Of a stretch of DNA of 37,609 nucleotides, positions 25,093-32,237 are shown one piece after another. Position 1 is the stretch's first letter; each line of letters starts with the position of its first letter. A program made the position numbers and the translations under genes. This stretch comes from Gemmatimonadales bacterium UBA4456 (lineage in GTDB: Bacteria > Gemmatimonadota > Gemmatimonadetes > Longimicrobiales > Gaopeijiaceae), in assembly GCA_002390225.1 (NCBI GenBank), contig DGOW01000099.1:30112-67720 (forward strand), written 5' to 3'. Under the pieces are notes generated by a model, which worked only from the letters and a program-made list of their open reading frames with translations, searched no databases and had not been told where the DNA came from.

Positions 25093-26091
25093 TCAGGCGA
25101 GTAGCCCGGGGGCGCCACCCGTGTGAAGGAATACACAGCGCTGGTGGTCGTGGATGCCGTGTCCTCGAAGGTGTGCGATGAGGGCCGCTGCGGCTTTCGA
25201 GGTGTATGTCGGATCAAGCACGATGCCGGCCTGTCGACCGAAGAGTTCGGTCGCCTCGCGCGATTCGGGGGTTGGGACCCCATACCCGTCGCCGACCTGG
25301 TCATCGATCGATTTGAAGGGCACGATCTCCGGGTCGATCGTCGTCTCAAGCAGGTTGACCGCGGCATCCTGAGCGAGCCTGCGACACACTACGTCGAGCT
25401 CGTCGGCGGGAGCATCCGCACTCACACCGAACAGGTGCACGTCGGTCCGCTCCAGGAGAGCGAGGCCGAGGATCAAGCCGGCCAGAGTACCGCCGGAGGA
25501 TGAGGCACTGAAGACGATTGTCTCGGTGCACCCGTCGTCGAGTGCGTCGATCTGTTCGCAGAGTTCGATTGCAGCGCTCGCGTACCCCAGGCAGCCTAAC
25601 GGTGTCGATGCGCCGATTGGAACGACAAGGGGAGTCTCGCCCGCAGCGAGCAACTCCTGCGTCACCGATTCCATGCGAGCCGCTCGCTCACTCCGATTTT
25701 CGACCACGACAAGCTCAGCACCGAACAAGCGCTGCAGAAGCGCGTTTCCCGTCGGATCACCCTCCGGGCCGCCATTAGTCACGAGGACGCAGCGCAGGCC
25801 GTGCCGTGCCGCGAATGCCGCCGTGACGCGACAGTGATTGGACTGAGGGCCACCGGCGGTGAGGAGGCAGGTGATCCCGTCCACCATGGGGGGCGCCAGC
25901 ACGTACTCGAGCTTCCTGACCTTGTTACCACCGAGTGCGAACCCCGTCTCGGCATCCATCTTCGCCCAGAGCCGACCCGCACCGAGAGCGTGCCCGAGGC
26001 GGGGTAGGGGTACCAGCGGAGTCGGGAGATTCGCCAACCGTGTCCGCGGTTGGGTACGAATTCGACCGAGAGCTTCGATACGTGGTGGCAT
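25093..26091 (-). CDS. PLP-dependent D-cysteine desulfhydrase / ACC deaminase-family enzyme
   Basis: A 332-residue cytoplasmic enzyme of the fold-type II PLP family. The PLP lysine is K57 in LGGNKVRKLEY. TAGGPQSNHCRVTAAFAARHG follows, with the SNH typical of D-cysteine desulfhydrase and 1-aminocyclopropane-1-carboxylate deaminase. SASSSGGTLAGL binds the phosphate, and DPTYTSKAAAAL lies near the C-terminus. D-cysteine to pyruvate, ammonia and sulfide is the more common activity in such proteins, but substrate choice cannot be read with confidence. The ATG at 26091 is one base after the stop of the deacetylase gene, so these two form an operon. An upstream in-frame start at 26154 would overlap that gene by about 60 bases. 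Confidence 0.88.
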   Translation of the reverse strand: MPPRIEALGRIRTQPRTRLANLPTPLVPLPRLGHALGAGRLWAKMDAETGFALGGNKVRKLEYVLAPPMVDGITCLLTAGGPQSNHCRVTAAFAARHGLRCVLVTNGGPEGDPTGNALLQRLFGAELVVVENRSERAARMESVTQELLAAGETPLVVPIGASTPLGCLGYASAAIELCEQIDALDDGCTETIVFSASSSGGTLAGLILGLALLERTDVHLFGVSADAPADELDVVCRRLAQDAAVNLLETTIDPEIVPFKSIDDQVGDGYGVPTPESREATELFGRQAGIVLDPTYTSKAAAALIAHLRGHGIHDHQRCVFLHTGGAPGLLA

Positions 26092-26092
26092 G

Positions 26093-27001
26093 TCAGAGGT
26101 TTGTGGACGCGGAGGAGGAGGCTCGGCGTGCGGCTTCGAACACTGTGTTCGCATGGATCTCGACCGTGTCGTGAACGTCCTCAGCGTATCCGCCGGACAT
26201 GACCACCGCTACGGGGGTCCCGGCCTGTTCGCATGCGTCGAAGACGATGTGGTCCCGCTCTCGGAGCCCGTTCATGCTTACGGACATTCGGCCAAGCCGG
26301 TCTCCCTCGAAGGGGTCCGCGCCGGCGATGTAGAAGGCGAGATCCACGCCTGCGCCGAGTGCGCGGGCCACGCCGTCGCGTACGGCCGAGAGAAAGACGT
26401 CGTCCCCCGCTCCATCGTCGAGCCCGATATCCAGGTCACTGGCCTCCTTTCGGAAGGGATAGTTGAAGGCCCCATGGACCGAGAGCGTGAAGACCGAGTC
26501 ATCCCCCTGGAAGATTGCAGCCGTGCCGTTGCCTTGGTGGACGTCGAGATCCAGTACGGCACATCGGCCCACGATCCCCTGTGATTGAAGGGACCGGGCC
26601 GCAACCGCGACGTCATTGAAGACGCAGAATCCCTCACCCGCGTCGGCAAACGCGTGGTGCGTGCCGCCGGCCAGGTTGACCGAGATTCCGTCACGGTGGG
26701 CACGCTCGGCTGCGTGAATTGTCCCACCCGCAGAGCGACGGGATCGTTCGACAAGCTCGAGTGACCATGGAAATCCGATGCGTCGGATCTCGTCCCGCGC
26801 GAGGCCGCCCGAGGTGACACGCGCGACATACTCGGCCGAATGGACCCGAGTGAGGTCGTGGTTGGTAGCAGCCTCAGGAATCTCGAGCTGGATCCGACCG
26901 TCGGAAGCAACGCGTTCTCGGAGAAGTCGGTACTTCTCCATCGGGAAGCGATGGTGGTCGGGCAGCGGAAGAACGAACTGGTCGCAGTACCAGGCGAGCA
27001 C
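26093..27001 (-). CDS. Histone deacetylase-superfamily deacetylase
   Basis: About 302 residues from GTG at 27001. The Zn-dependent deacetylase motifs are complete: AGGTHHAFADAGEGFCVFND (111-130) with the His115-His116 charge relay, VLDLDVHQGNGTAAIF with Zn ligands D153 and H155, and YIAGADPFEGDRLG with the third ligand D229. Bacterial members deacetylate polyamines, acetyl-lysine proteins or small amides such as acetoin-related substrates; I cannot choose one. The start is uncertain: GTG at 27001 gives the usual beginning (YCDQFVLPLPDHHRFPMEKY), while an upstream GTG at 27079 adds 26 residues unlike the family. It is the first gene of a pair with the PLP enzyme and diverges from the TonB-dependent receptor. 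Confidence 0.9.
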   Translation of the reverse strand: MLAWYCDQFVLPLPDHHRFPMEKYRLLRERVASDGRIQLEIPEAATNHDLTRVHSAEYVARVTSGGLARDEIRRIGFPWSLELVERSRRSAGGTIHAAERAHRDGISVNLAGGTHHAFADAGEGFCVFNDVAVAARSLQSQGIVGRCAVLDLDVHQGNGTAAIFQGDDSVFTLSVHGAFNYPFRKEASDLDIGLDDGAGDDVFLSAVRDGVARALGAGVDLAFYIAGADPFEGDRLGRMSVSMNGLRERDHIVFDACEQAGTPVAVVMSGGYAEDVHDTVEIHANTVFEAARRASSSASTNL

Positions 27002-27081
27002 GGCTCTCGAGTCGACGTCGGGTAGGGCGGCAGGACAAGATACTCGAATCCGAAGCGGAGGTCCGGCCGTACCGGGCACCG

Positions 27082-29475
27082 ATGCTCCCTTTACGCAATA
27101 GACGGTTTAACCTCAGCTCAAGTGTGGCCCTCGCGATCCGCCTGATTGCGCTTGTGCTCCTCACTCACGCGACTGCTGCCGTGGATGCTGCAGCCCAGTC
27201 GGGTACGGTGCAGGGGCGGGTGCGTGAGGTCGAAGGCGCAGCCGTATTCGGTGCGAGGATCTCGCTGTTCAGGGGAGACACCCGCGCGTTCGTGACCGAG
27301 ACGGATCGACTCGGATCCTTCCGGATTACGGATGTCCTGCCCGGGCCGTGGGACGTTCAGGTGGCGGCCCTGGGCTATCTAGAGTACACGGAGTCGATCG
27401 AACTGGGGCTGGCCGGTACAGTCGAGCTCGATGTTCGCCTCGAGCCCAGCGCGCTCATGCTCGAGGGAATCGATGTCGAGGCTGAACGCAGTCGGGATCG
27501 TATTCGCTTTGAGGAAATCGGCGGTGCCACCATCCGAGAACTCGACATGGATGACGTGCGTATCGTCCCGGGGCTGGGGGAGCCGGATCCCGTACGTGCG
27601 ATTGAAGTCCTGCCGGGTGTGGTATCCACATCGGACTTCTCGGCCGCGTTTCACGTCCGAGGCGGATCCCAGGACCAAAACCTGATCCTGCTCGACGGAG
27701 TGCCTATTTTCTCCCCGTTCCACCTTGGTGGACTCTTCTCCGTCTTCAATGCCGATATGCTTGATCGCGTCGAGCTGATGTCGGGTGGCTTCGCAGCAGA
27801 GCACGGAGGACGTGTGTCCTCGGTGCTCGAGATCGAGAGTGATGCGGGTTCAGGGGACTTCGGTGGTGACGCGGCCGTCTCGCTCCTCTCGAGCCGCGTG
27901 GCTGTCGGGGGGCGTCTGCCCGACGGCGTGGCCAACGCGCTCGGTCAGGCCAATGTCCGGTACCGGGTATCGGCCCGTCGCTCGTACTTCGATGTGCTCT
28001 TCAAGCCAGCGTTCGAGTTCCCGTATCACCTGACTGACCTCCAGGCGGTGGTGGAAGGCTGGACGCCATCAGGCGATCGATTGACAGTCACGGCCTACAC
28101 GGGGAGGGACGTCTTCGATCTGACCCAGATCGAAGACGATGGCTTCCCTCTTCGCGTCGATTGGGACTGGGGTAACGAAGCCCTCGGCGTGCGGTGGAGT
28201 CACGCCCGGCGGGGCGGCGGCTCACTCGATCTTCGTGCCAACGTCAGCCGCTATGACACGGGGCTTCTCTTTCCGGACTTCGATGATACCGACTTCAGTA
28301 GTCGGATCCAGCAGGCGCAGATCCGGGCAGACCTCGATACGCGGCCGAGTCGCTACTGGAGCATGCAGGTCGGCTCCAGCATTGAGCGCATGGAGTACGA
28401 GAACAGTTTTTTGACTGGCGGCACCAGTTTCGGTAGCGGTACGGGGCGCGGGTGGCTGCTGGGTGGTTACGCTCAGGCGCGGTACACCCTCCCCCGCAGA
28501 TGGCTGGTCGAGCTCGGTCTGCGCTCGGACGGCTTCCTGCAGGATCCCGGCGGTACGGTCTTCGAAGCGTCGCCCAGAGTTGCTGTGAAGCGCTTTCTCG
28601 GGAACGGCAGTCTTGCTGTGAAGCTGGCTGCGGGGCGGTACACGCAGTTCCTGCACTCGCTGCGCGATGAAGAGCTCCCGCTGGGCCTCGATATCTGGGT
28701 GATCTCGAAAGAGAACGTGCCACACACGGTCTCCGATCAGGTCCAGTTCGGGCTCGAGGGATGGCGCGACGTCGACTGGTTCTGGTCGATCGAGGGTTAC
28801 TACCGCCACTTCGACGGAGTCGTTGCTCTGAACACGGCCGACGACCCGAACGATGACTCGGACGATATCCTTGGCGGTACTGGTTTGTCGTGGGGGGTGG
28901 ACCTGATGGTTCGCAAGGAGACCGGTGACGTGAATGGTTGGCTCGCCCTGTCGTTTCTGAGGGCAGAGCGAAGCTTCCCCGATCTCTTGTCACCGCTGAC
29001 ACCGACACCGGAGTTCACCTATGCGCCGATCTTTGATCGTCGTGTCGATGTCGATCTGGTGCTGACGTATCCTGCCCCATGGGGTTGGACCGGCGGGCTA
29101 CGCTGGAATTTCGGGACGGGAATCCCTTACACCCGCGCTGTGGGCTCGTACGCCTACTACTCACCCCGCTATGTGGCGGGCGGCGGCCTGGACTGGACCG
29201 GCGACGCCGACGCATCGGAGTCAGGCGGCTACGGCGTCGTCCTCGCGGATCGAAACTCCTCCCGCTATCCCGTCTATCACCGTCTGGACGTGAGTTTGCG
29301 ACGCGCTTTTCCGAAGAGTTGGGGAGCCCTGACCCCATACGTGAACCTCGTGAACATCTACAACCAGCGGAACGTCCTATTCTACTTCTACCAGTACGAA
29401 GACACCCCGCCTGCGCGGGCGGGGATCTCGATGTTCCCGGTGCTTCCCACTGTCGGGCTGGAGATTTCCTTCTGA
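27082..29475 (+). CDS. TonB-dependent receptor with carboxypeptidase-regulatory-like domain
   Basis: A 797-residue outer-membrane transporter. A signal peptide (about 1-39, ending DAAAQ) is followed by a carboxypeptidase-regulatory-like beta-sandwich (41-120, GTVQGRVREVEGAAVFGARI). A plug domain (about 160-260) contains AFHVRGGSQDQNLILLDGVP and MSGGFAAEHGGRVSSVLEI. The 22-strand barrel fills the rest and ends VGLEISF with a terminal Phe. This layout is that of the SusC/TonB-dependent uptake receptors, although the protein is short for SusC. The substrate is unknown. Its stop overlaps the next gene's start (TGATG), so the following lipoprotein is made with it. The start at ATG 27082 has no strong ribosome site. 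Confidence 0.92.
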   Translation: MLPLRNRRFNLSSSVALAIRLIALVLLTHATAAVDAAAQSGTVQGRVREVEGAAVFGARISLFRGDTRAFVTETDRLGSFRITDVLPGPWDVQVAALGYLEYTESIELGLAGTVELDVRLEPSALMLEGIDVEAERSRDRIRFEEIGGATIRELDMDDVRIVPGLGEPDPVRAIEVLPGVVSTSDFSAAFHVRGGSQDQNLILLDGVPIFSPFHLGGLFSVFNADMLDRVELMSGGFAAEHGGRVSSVLEIESDAGSGDFGGDAAVSLLSSRVAVGGRLPDGVANALGQANVRYRVSARRSYFDVLFKPAFEFPYHLTDLQAVVEGWTPSGDRLTVTAYTGRDVFDLTQIEDDGFPLRVDWDWGNEALGVRWSHARRGGGSLDLRANVSRYDTGLLFPDFDDTDFSSRIQQAQIRADLDTRPSRYWSMQVGSSIERMEYENSFLTGGTSFGSGTGRGWLLGGYAQARYTLPRRWLVELGLRSDGFLQDPGGTVFEASPRVAVKRFLGNGSLAVKLAAGRYTQFLHSLRDEELPLGLDIWVISKENVPHTVSDQVQFGLEGWRDVDWFWSIEGYYRHFDGVVALNTADDPNDDSDDILGGTGLSWGVDLMVRKETGDVNGWLALSFLRAERSFPDLLSPLTPTPEFTYAPIFDRRVDVDLVLTYPAPWGWTGGLRWNFGTGIPYTRAVGSYAYYSPRYVAGGGLDWTGDADASESGGYGVVLADRNSSRYPVYHRLDVSLRRAFPKSWGALTPYVNLVNIYNQRNVLFYFYQYEDTPPARAGISMFPVLPTVGLEISF

Positions 29476-30419
29476 TGAACGAGCGCACGCGCACGATCGT
29501 CTCACGGGGCAGCCTCGCGTTGTCACTGGCCGTGCTCACGGCGTGCGAACTCGAGGAGATCACGATCGCAGACGTGCAGGACGTCGTGATCGCAGAGGTC
29601 TACCTCGACATCCGTCCCGAGCGGGGTGGCAACATCGCGCGCGCATTCCTGCACAGGACCGTGGGCGTCGAGGGTGCGGAACTCCTGCCTTCGCTCAACA
29701 GCGCCACCGTGACGATGACACGTACAGACGGGTATTCCTTTCCGTTGGTACCTGAAGCCTGGGAGGAATGCGTCGAATCCTCACCCTCTGAGGAACCTGG
29801 TGCGTGCTTCATCGCGACAGCAGCGGCTGGCTCCATTCGCCCGGGAGACGTGGTCGAGGTGTTCGTCGAGCTTCCGGAAGGAGGGGAGATCCGTGGCGCG
29901 GCACGCGTCCCGGGCTTGTTCGGTCTCGATGGGATCCCGGAGATCTGTGCCCTGCCGGCCGACCGTCTCATGACTATTGCGTGGTCACCGTCGGACGGTG
30001 CCTGGGCCTACCTGAACGAAACATCCATCCGAGGGCTTCCGGACGCGCTGCGTTCGGAAGGAATCACCGTGGAGGACGACCCACTTTACCTGCTCGGGCT
30101 CTCCATCGCCGACTCTGACACGAACGTGGTCTTCCCTTCACAGTTCGGCGTGTTCAATCGGTTCGCCCTGGATGTAGACGTGGCCGTGCGACTACAGGTC
30201 GGGCTTCCGGTCGGTACCTCAGCCGAGGTCTCGATTACCGCAGTGGATCGGAACTACGTGAACTGGGCTCGGGGCGGGAACTTCAATCCTTCCGGTCAGG
30301 TTCGGATTCCCAGCCTTTCCGGAGACGGGACCGGGGTGTTCGGCGCGACGTTCGGTCTCGGATTCGACGTCCTGGTGAGCAACGTTCCGAGTGGCCTTCC
30401 GGCGTGCCCGCTGGGCTGA
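29475..30419 (+). CDS. Lipoprotein coupled to the TonB-dependent receptor (DUF4249-like)
   Basis: A 314-residue lipoprotein (lipobox VLTAC, Cys24). The body is a predicted beta-sandwich: VVIAEVYLDIRPE, SATVTMTRTDGYSFPLVP, then a Cys-containing loop (ECVESSPSEEPGACF) and GSIRPGDVVEVFVELPEGGE. The layout (a lipoprotein of about 300 residues directly behind a carboxypeptidase-like TonB receptor, with VTMT and VELP strands) resembles the DUF4249 family of Bacteroidota, but the match is partial. It may bind substrate for the receptor at the cell surface (inference). The ATG at 29475 shares a base with the receptor's stop. It ends 32 bases from the convergent DtxR-type gene. Confidence 0.78.
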   Translation: MNERTRTIVSRGSLALSLAVLTACELEEITIADVQDVVIAEVYLDIRPERGGNIARAFLHRTVGVEGAELLPSLNSATVTMTRTDGYSFPLVPEAWEECVESSPSEEPGACFIATAAAGSIRPGDVVEVFVELPEGGEIRGAARVPGLFGLDGIPEICALPADRLMTIAWSPSDGAWAYLNETSIRGLPDALRSEGITVEDDPLYLLGLSIADSDTNVVFPSQFGVFNRFALDVDVAVRLQVGLPVGTSAEVSITAVDRNYVNWARGGNFNPSGQVRIPSLSGDGTGVFGATFGLGFDVLVSNVPSGLPACPLG

Positions 30420-30458
30420 CCGGGTAGTCCAGCGCCAAGGATGACGGGGCGTCAGCCC
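30413..30458. terminator. Inverted repeat spanning the gap between convergent genes
   Basis: GGGCTGAC (30413-30420) pairs with GTCAGCCC (30451-30458): eight base pairs around a 30-base loop. Both stop codons are embedded in the arms, so the match may partly reflect both genes ending in Gly-stop. No T tract is present, so termination is only possible, not shown. Confidence 0.3.
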
Positions 30459-31138
30459 GGGTCTGTTACCACGAAGATCTGACGGGCGAGCTCGGAGGAA
30501 ACGGACCGCGCTAGTTCTGCGCCTGCGCCTGCTTCCAGCCACACAAGGATGGCTCCGCCTGCTGCGGGTGTCGCGCCGACCGTCACCTGAGTCCCGGGAA
30601 CGAGCCCTTCTTCCGCCATCGACCGCAGATCCGCCGAGTCTTCGTCGCGCACCGCGCGAATTCGGAGCCGTGTGCCCGGTGGGGCATCTGCGAGTGTAGT
30701 GAGGTCGGTCTCTTCGATCACGCCCGCCGGTGTGGGGATCGGCGCACCGTGTGGATCGTGGCTCGGGAAGCCGAGAGCTCGAGACATCTGCTCGATGAGC
30801 TGGTCGGAGGCGGCGTGTTCCAGGCGCTCCGCCTCTCCGTGCACATCGTCCCACGAATAGCCCAGGCATTCGCACAGGTAAGTCTCGAGAATACGATGCC
30901 GCCGCACGACCCGGAGTGCCTCGATCGTGCCGGTCTCGGTCAGGCGGACGCCCTTGTAGGGCAGATGCTCGAGCAGCCCGCCTTCGGCGAGTTTCTTTAC
31001 CATCCCAGTGACAGAGGCCGGTTGGATGTCGAGTGACTCGGCGATCGCCGAGGTCGACGCGGTGCCCATGTGTTCGGTCAGGGCGTAGATCACCTTCAGG
31101 TAATCTTCGACGGAGCGGGAGAGAGGGCGCTGAGCCAT
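30452..31138 (-). CDS. DtxR/MntR-family metal-dependent transcriptional repressor
   Basis: A 228-residue regulator with three domains: a winged helix-turn-helix (1-70, TSAIAESLDIQPASVTGMVK), a metal-binding dimerisation domain (71-140), and a C-terminal SH3/FeoA-like domain (about 155-225). Aligned by eye to DtxR, the primary-site positions read His81, Glu85, His100, Glu104, Glu107 and His108. The DtxR Cys102 position is Glu104, as in manganese-selective MntR, and Asp12 matches MntR Asp8. So manganese sensing is more likely than iron, although the overall length and SH3-like domain are DtxR-like. It probably represses metal-uptake genes elsewhere; no such gene is nearby. A CCCGCGCGGG palindrome lies 15 bases upstream of the ATG. 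It converges on the lipoprotein gene. Confidence 0.9.
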   Translation of the reverse strand: MAQRPLSRSVEDYLKVIYALTEHMGTASTSAIAESLDIQPASVTGMVKKLAEGGLLEHLPYKGVRLTETGTIEALRVVRRHRILETYLCECLGYSWDDVHGEAERLEHAASDQLIEQMSRALGFPSHDPHGAPIPTPAGVIEETDLTTLADAPPGTRLRIRAVRDEDSADLRSMAEEGLVPGTQVTVGATPAAGGAILVWLEAGAGAELARSVSSELARQIFVVTDPG

Positions 31139-31152
31139 GCGAGAACCTACCC

Positions 31153-31162
31153 CCCGCGCGGG
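31153..31162. promoter_or_regulatory. GC palindrome upstream of the DtxR/MntR-type gene
   Basis: CCCGCGCGGG is perfectly self-complementary and lies 15 bases before the regulator's start. A near-palindrome (CCCGCACGCGCGGG) lies a little further on at about 31173-31186. Neither resembles the AT-rich boxes known for MntR or DtxR, so an operator role is speculation. A leader hairpin is equally possible. Confidence 0.2.
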
Positions 31163-31293
31163 TGAAGGTCGACCCGCACGCGCGGGCGCGAAGGGCTGTC
31201 TTTACGCTCAGTCGCCGTTTTCAATGGTGTGGTCCCGCCGGGGCCGATGACTTCCTGCTCGATGGGTTTTCGCTCATCGGCCAAGGCTACCAG

Positions 31294-31473
31294 ATGGACT
31301 ACGAGCGCCTGTCCCCCATCGTGGTACCGACTGATCCGAACATGACGCAGCTGATCGCCGTGGCCGTGGTCATTGGTACGGATGAGCTCTCGAACGCGCT
31401 CGTCGAGATGCTTGGGAACTCCATTCTCTATTCGGTCGGTCTTGAGCATTCGGTCATGATTGCCGGCAGCTGA
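31294..31473 (+). pseudogene. Unidentified open frame, possible gene remnant
   Basis: The 380-base gap between the regulator and ApaG contains one protein-like frame. It reads DGFSLIGQGYQMDYERL before and into the ATG at 31294, then TQLIAVAVVIGTDELSNALV and EMLGNSILYSVGLEHSV, stopping at 31473. From the ATG it would be 59 residues. Protein-like sequence continues upstream of the ATG to about 31230 without a start or ribosome site, which suggests a 3' fragment of a longer gene. I cannot assign a family. Confidence 0.4.
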
Positions 31474-31518
31474 CCCGGGTGCCCGTGACTTTCCGGCCAG
31501 GCCGGTGTAGATCGTCCC

Positions 31519-31956
31519 ATGCATTACGAGAAATCCACTAAAGGAATTCGGGTCGGAGTCTCGCCCCGCTTCTCTCTCGCCGACTCTGATCCGGCCGTGG
31601 GCACCTTTGTGTTCTCATACACGATCACCATGGCCAACGAGGGAGATGCCACCGCGCAGCTTCTCTTCAGGCACTGGCGAATTCATGATTCCGCAGGTGA
31701 TGATTCCCTGGTCGACGGCGAGGGTGTCGTCGGTGAACAGCCTGTGTTGGGTCCGGGAGAGTCGCACGAGTACCAGAGCTACTGCGTCCTGCGTTCCCCG
31801 GTTGGTTTCATGGAGGGTCACTACACCTTCGTCGGTGCTGACGGTGAGGAATTCAAGGTCGAGGTGCCGCGGTTTCACCTGAACGGCCCCCTGGTCATGC
31901 CGACGCTCGCAATTGATCCGTATGAAGACGATGAAGAGCCAGGCGTGCTTCACTGA
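31519..31956 (+). CDS. apaG: ApaG-domain protein
   Basis: A 145-residue protein made of one ApaG beta-sandwich (fibronectin-like). Typical segments are VFSYTITMANEGDATAQLLF (33-52), RHWRIHDSAGD and the signature GEGVVGEQPVLGPGESHEYQ followed by SPVGFMEGHYTF. ApaG was first linked to Co2+/Mg2+ resistance and Ap4A metabolism; its exact reaction is unsettled, and related domains occur in F-box and polymerase-associated proteins. It is cytoplasmic. The acidic tail (YEDDEEPG) is a small extension. The ATG at 31519 gives the normal family length; a ribosome site is not obvious. A small gene follows 62 bases later. Confidence 0.92.
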   Translation: MHYEKSTKGIRVGVSPRFSLADSDPAVGTFVFSYTITMANEGDATAQLLFRHWRIHDSAGDDSLVDGEGVVGEQPVLGPGESHEYQSYCVLRSPVGFMEGHYTFVGADGEEFKVEVPRFHLNGPLVMPTLAIDPYEDDEEPGVLH

Positions 31957-32018
31957 GGCATGCCCCGCCGTTACACTTGGCTCCTTTTTGATCCTCCGAG
32001 ACAGTTGAGTTCTCTACC

Positions 32019-32216
32019 GTGAACGATTCCGTTGCCGTCGATGCGAAACGCATTCTTTTGCGCTACGGAGCGCCGATCTCCATTCTCGACGCAGTCTCGG
32101 AGCCCCACCGGATCGAGTTCGCTCGTGAGGTCGCCAAGACCGCGCTGCCCGAGCGTCAGAAGTACCTTCGTCAGCTTCTGATCGAGAACGGCTACATCGT
32201 CCTCGACGAGGACTGA
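32019..32216 (+). CDS. Small conserved-looking protein of unknown function
   Basis: A 65-residue soluble, mostly helical protein starting at GTG 32019. It contains AKRILLRYGAPISILDAV and EFAREVAKTALPERQKYLRQ, a charged amphipathic arrangement, and ends in an acidic tail (DED). Its composition and codon pattern look like a real gene. It follows ApaG after 62 bases and may be co-transcribed. I do not recognise a family. It converges on the next gene with a 21-base gap. Confidence 0.6.
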   Translation: MNDSVAVDAKRILLRYGAPISILDAVSEPHRIEFAREVAKTALPERQKYLRQLLIENGYIVLDED

Positions 32217-32237
32217 CCATTCTATGATGGTCGGCCC

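Noticed and set aside
25859..26584. Plus-strand open frame opposite the PLP enzyme and deacetylase
   Set aside because: It spans two genes with complete catalytic motifs on the other strand and resembles no family.
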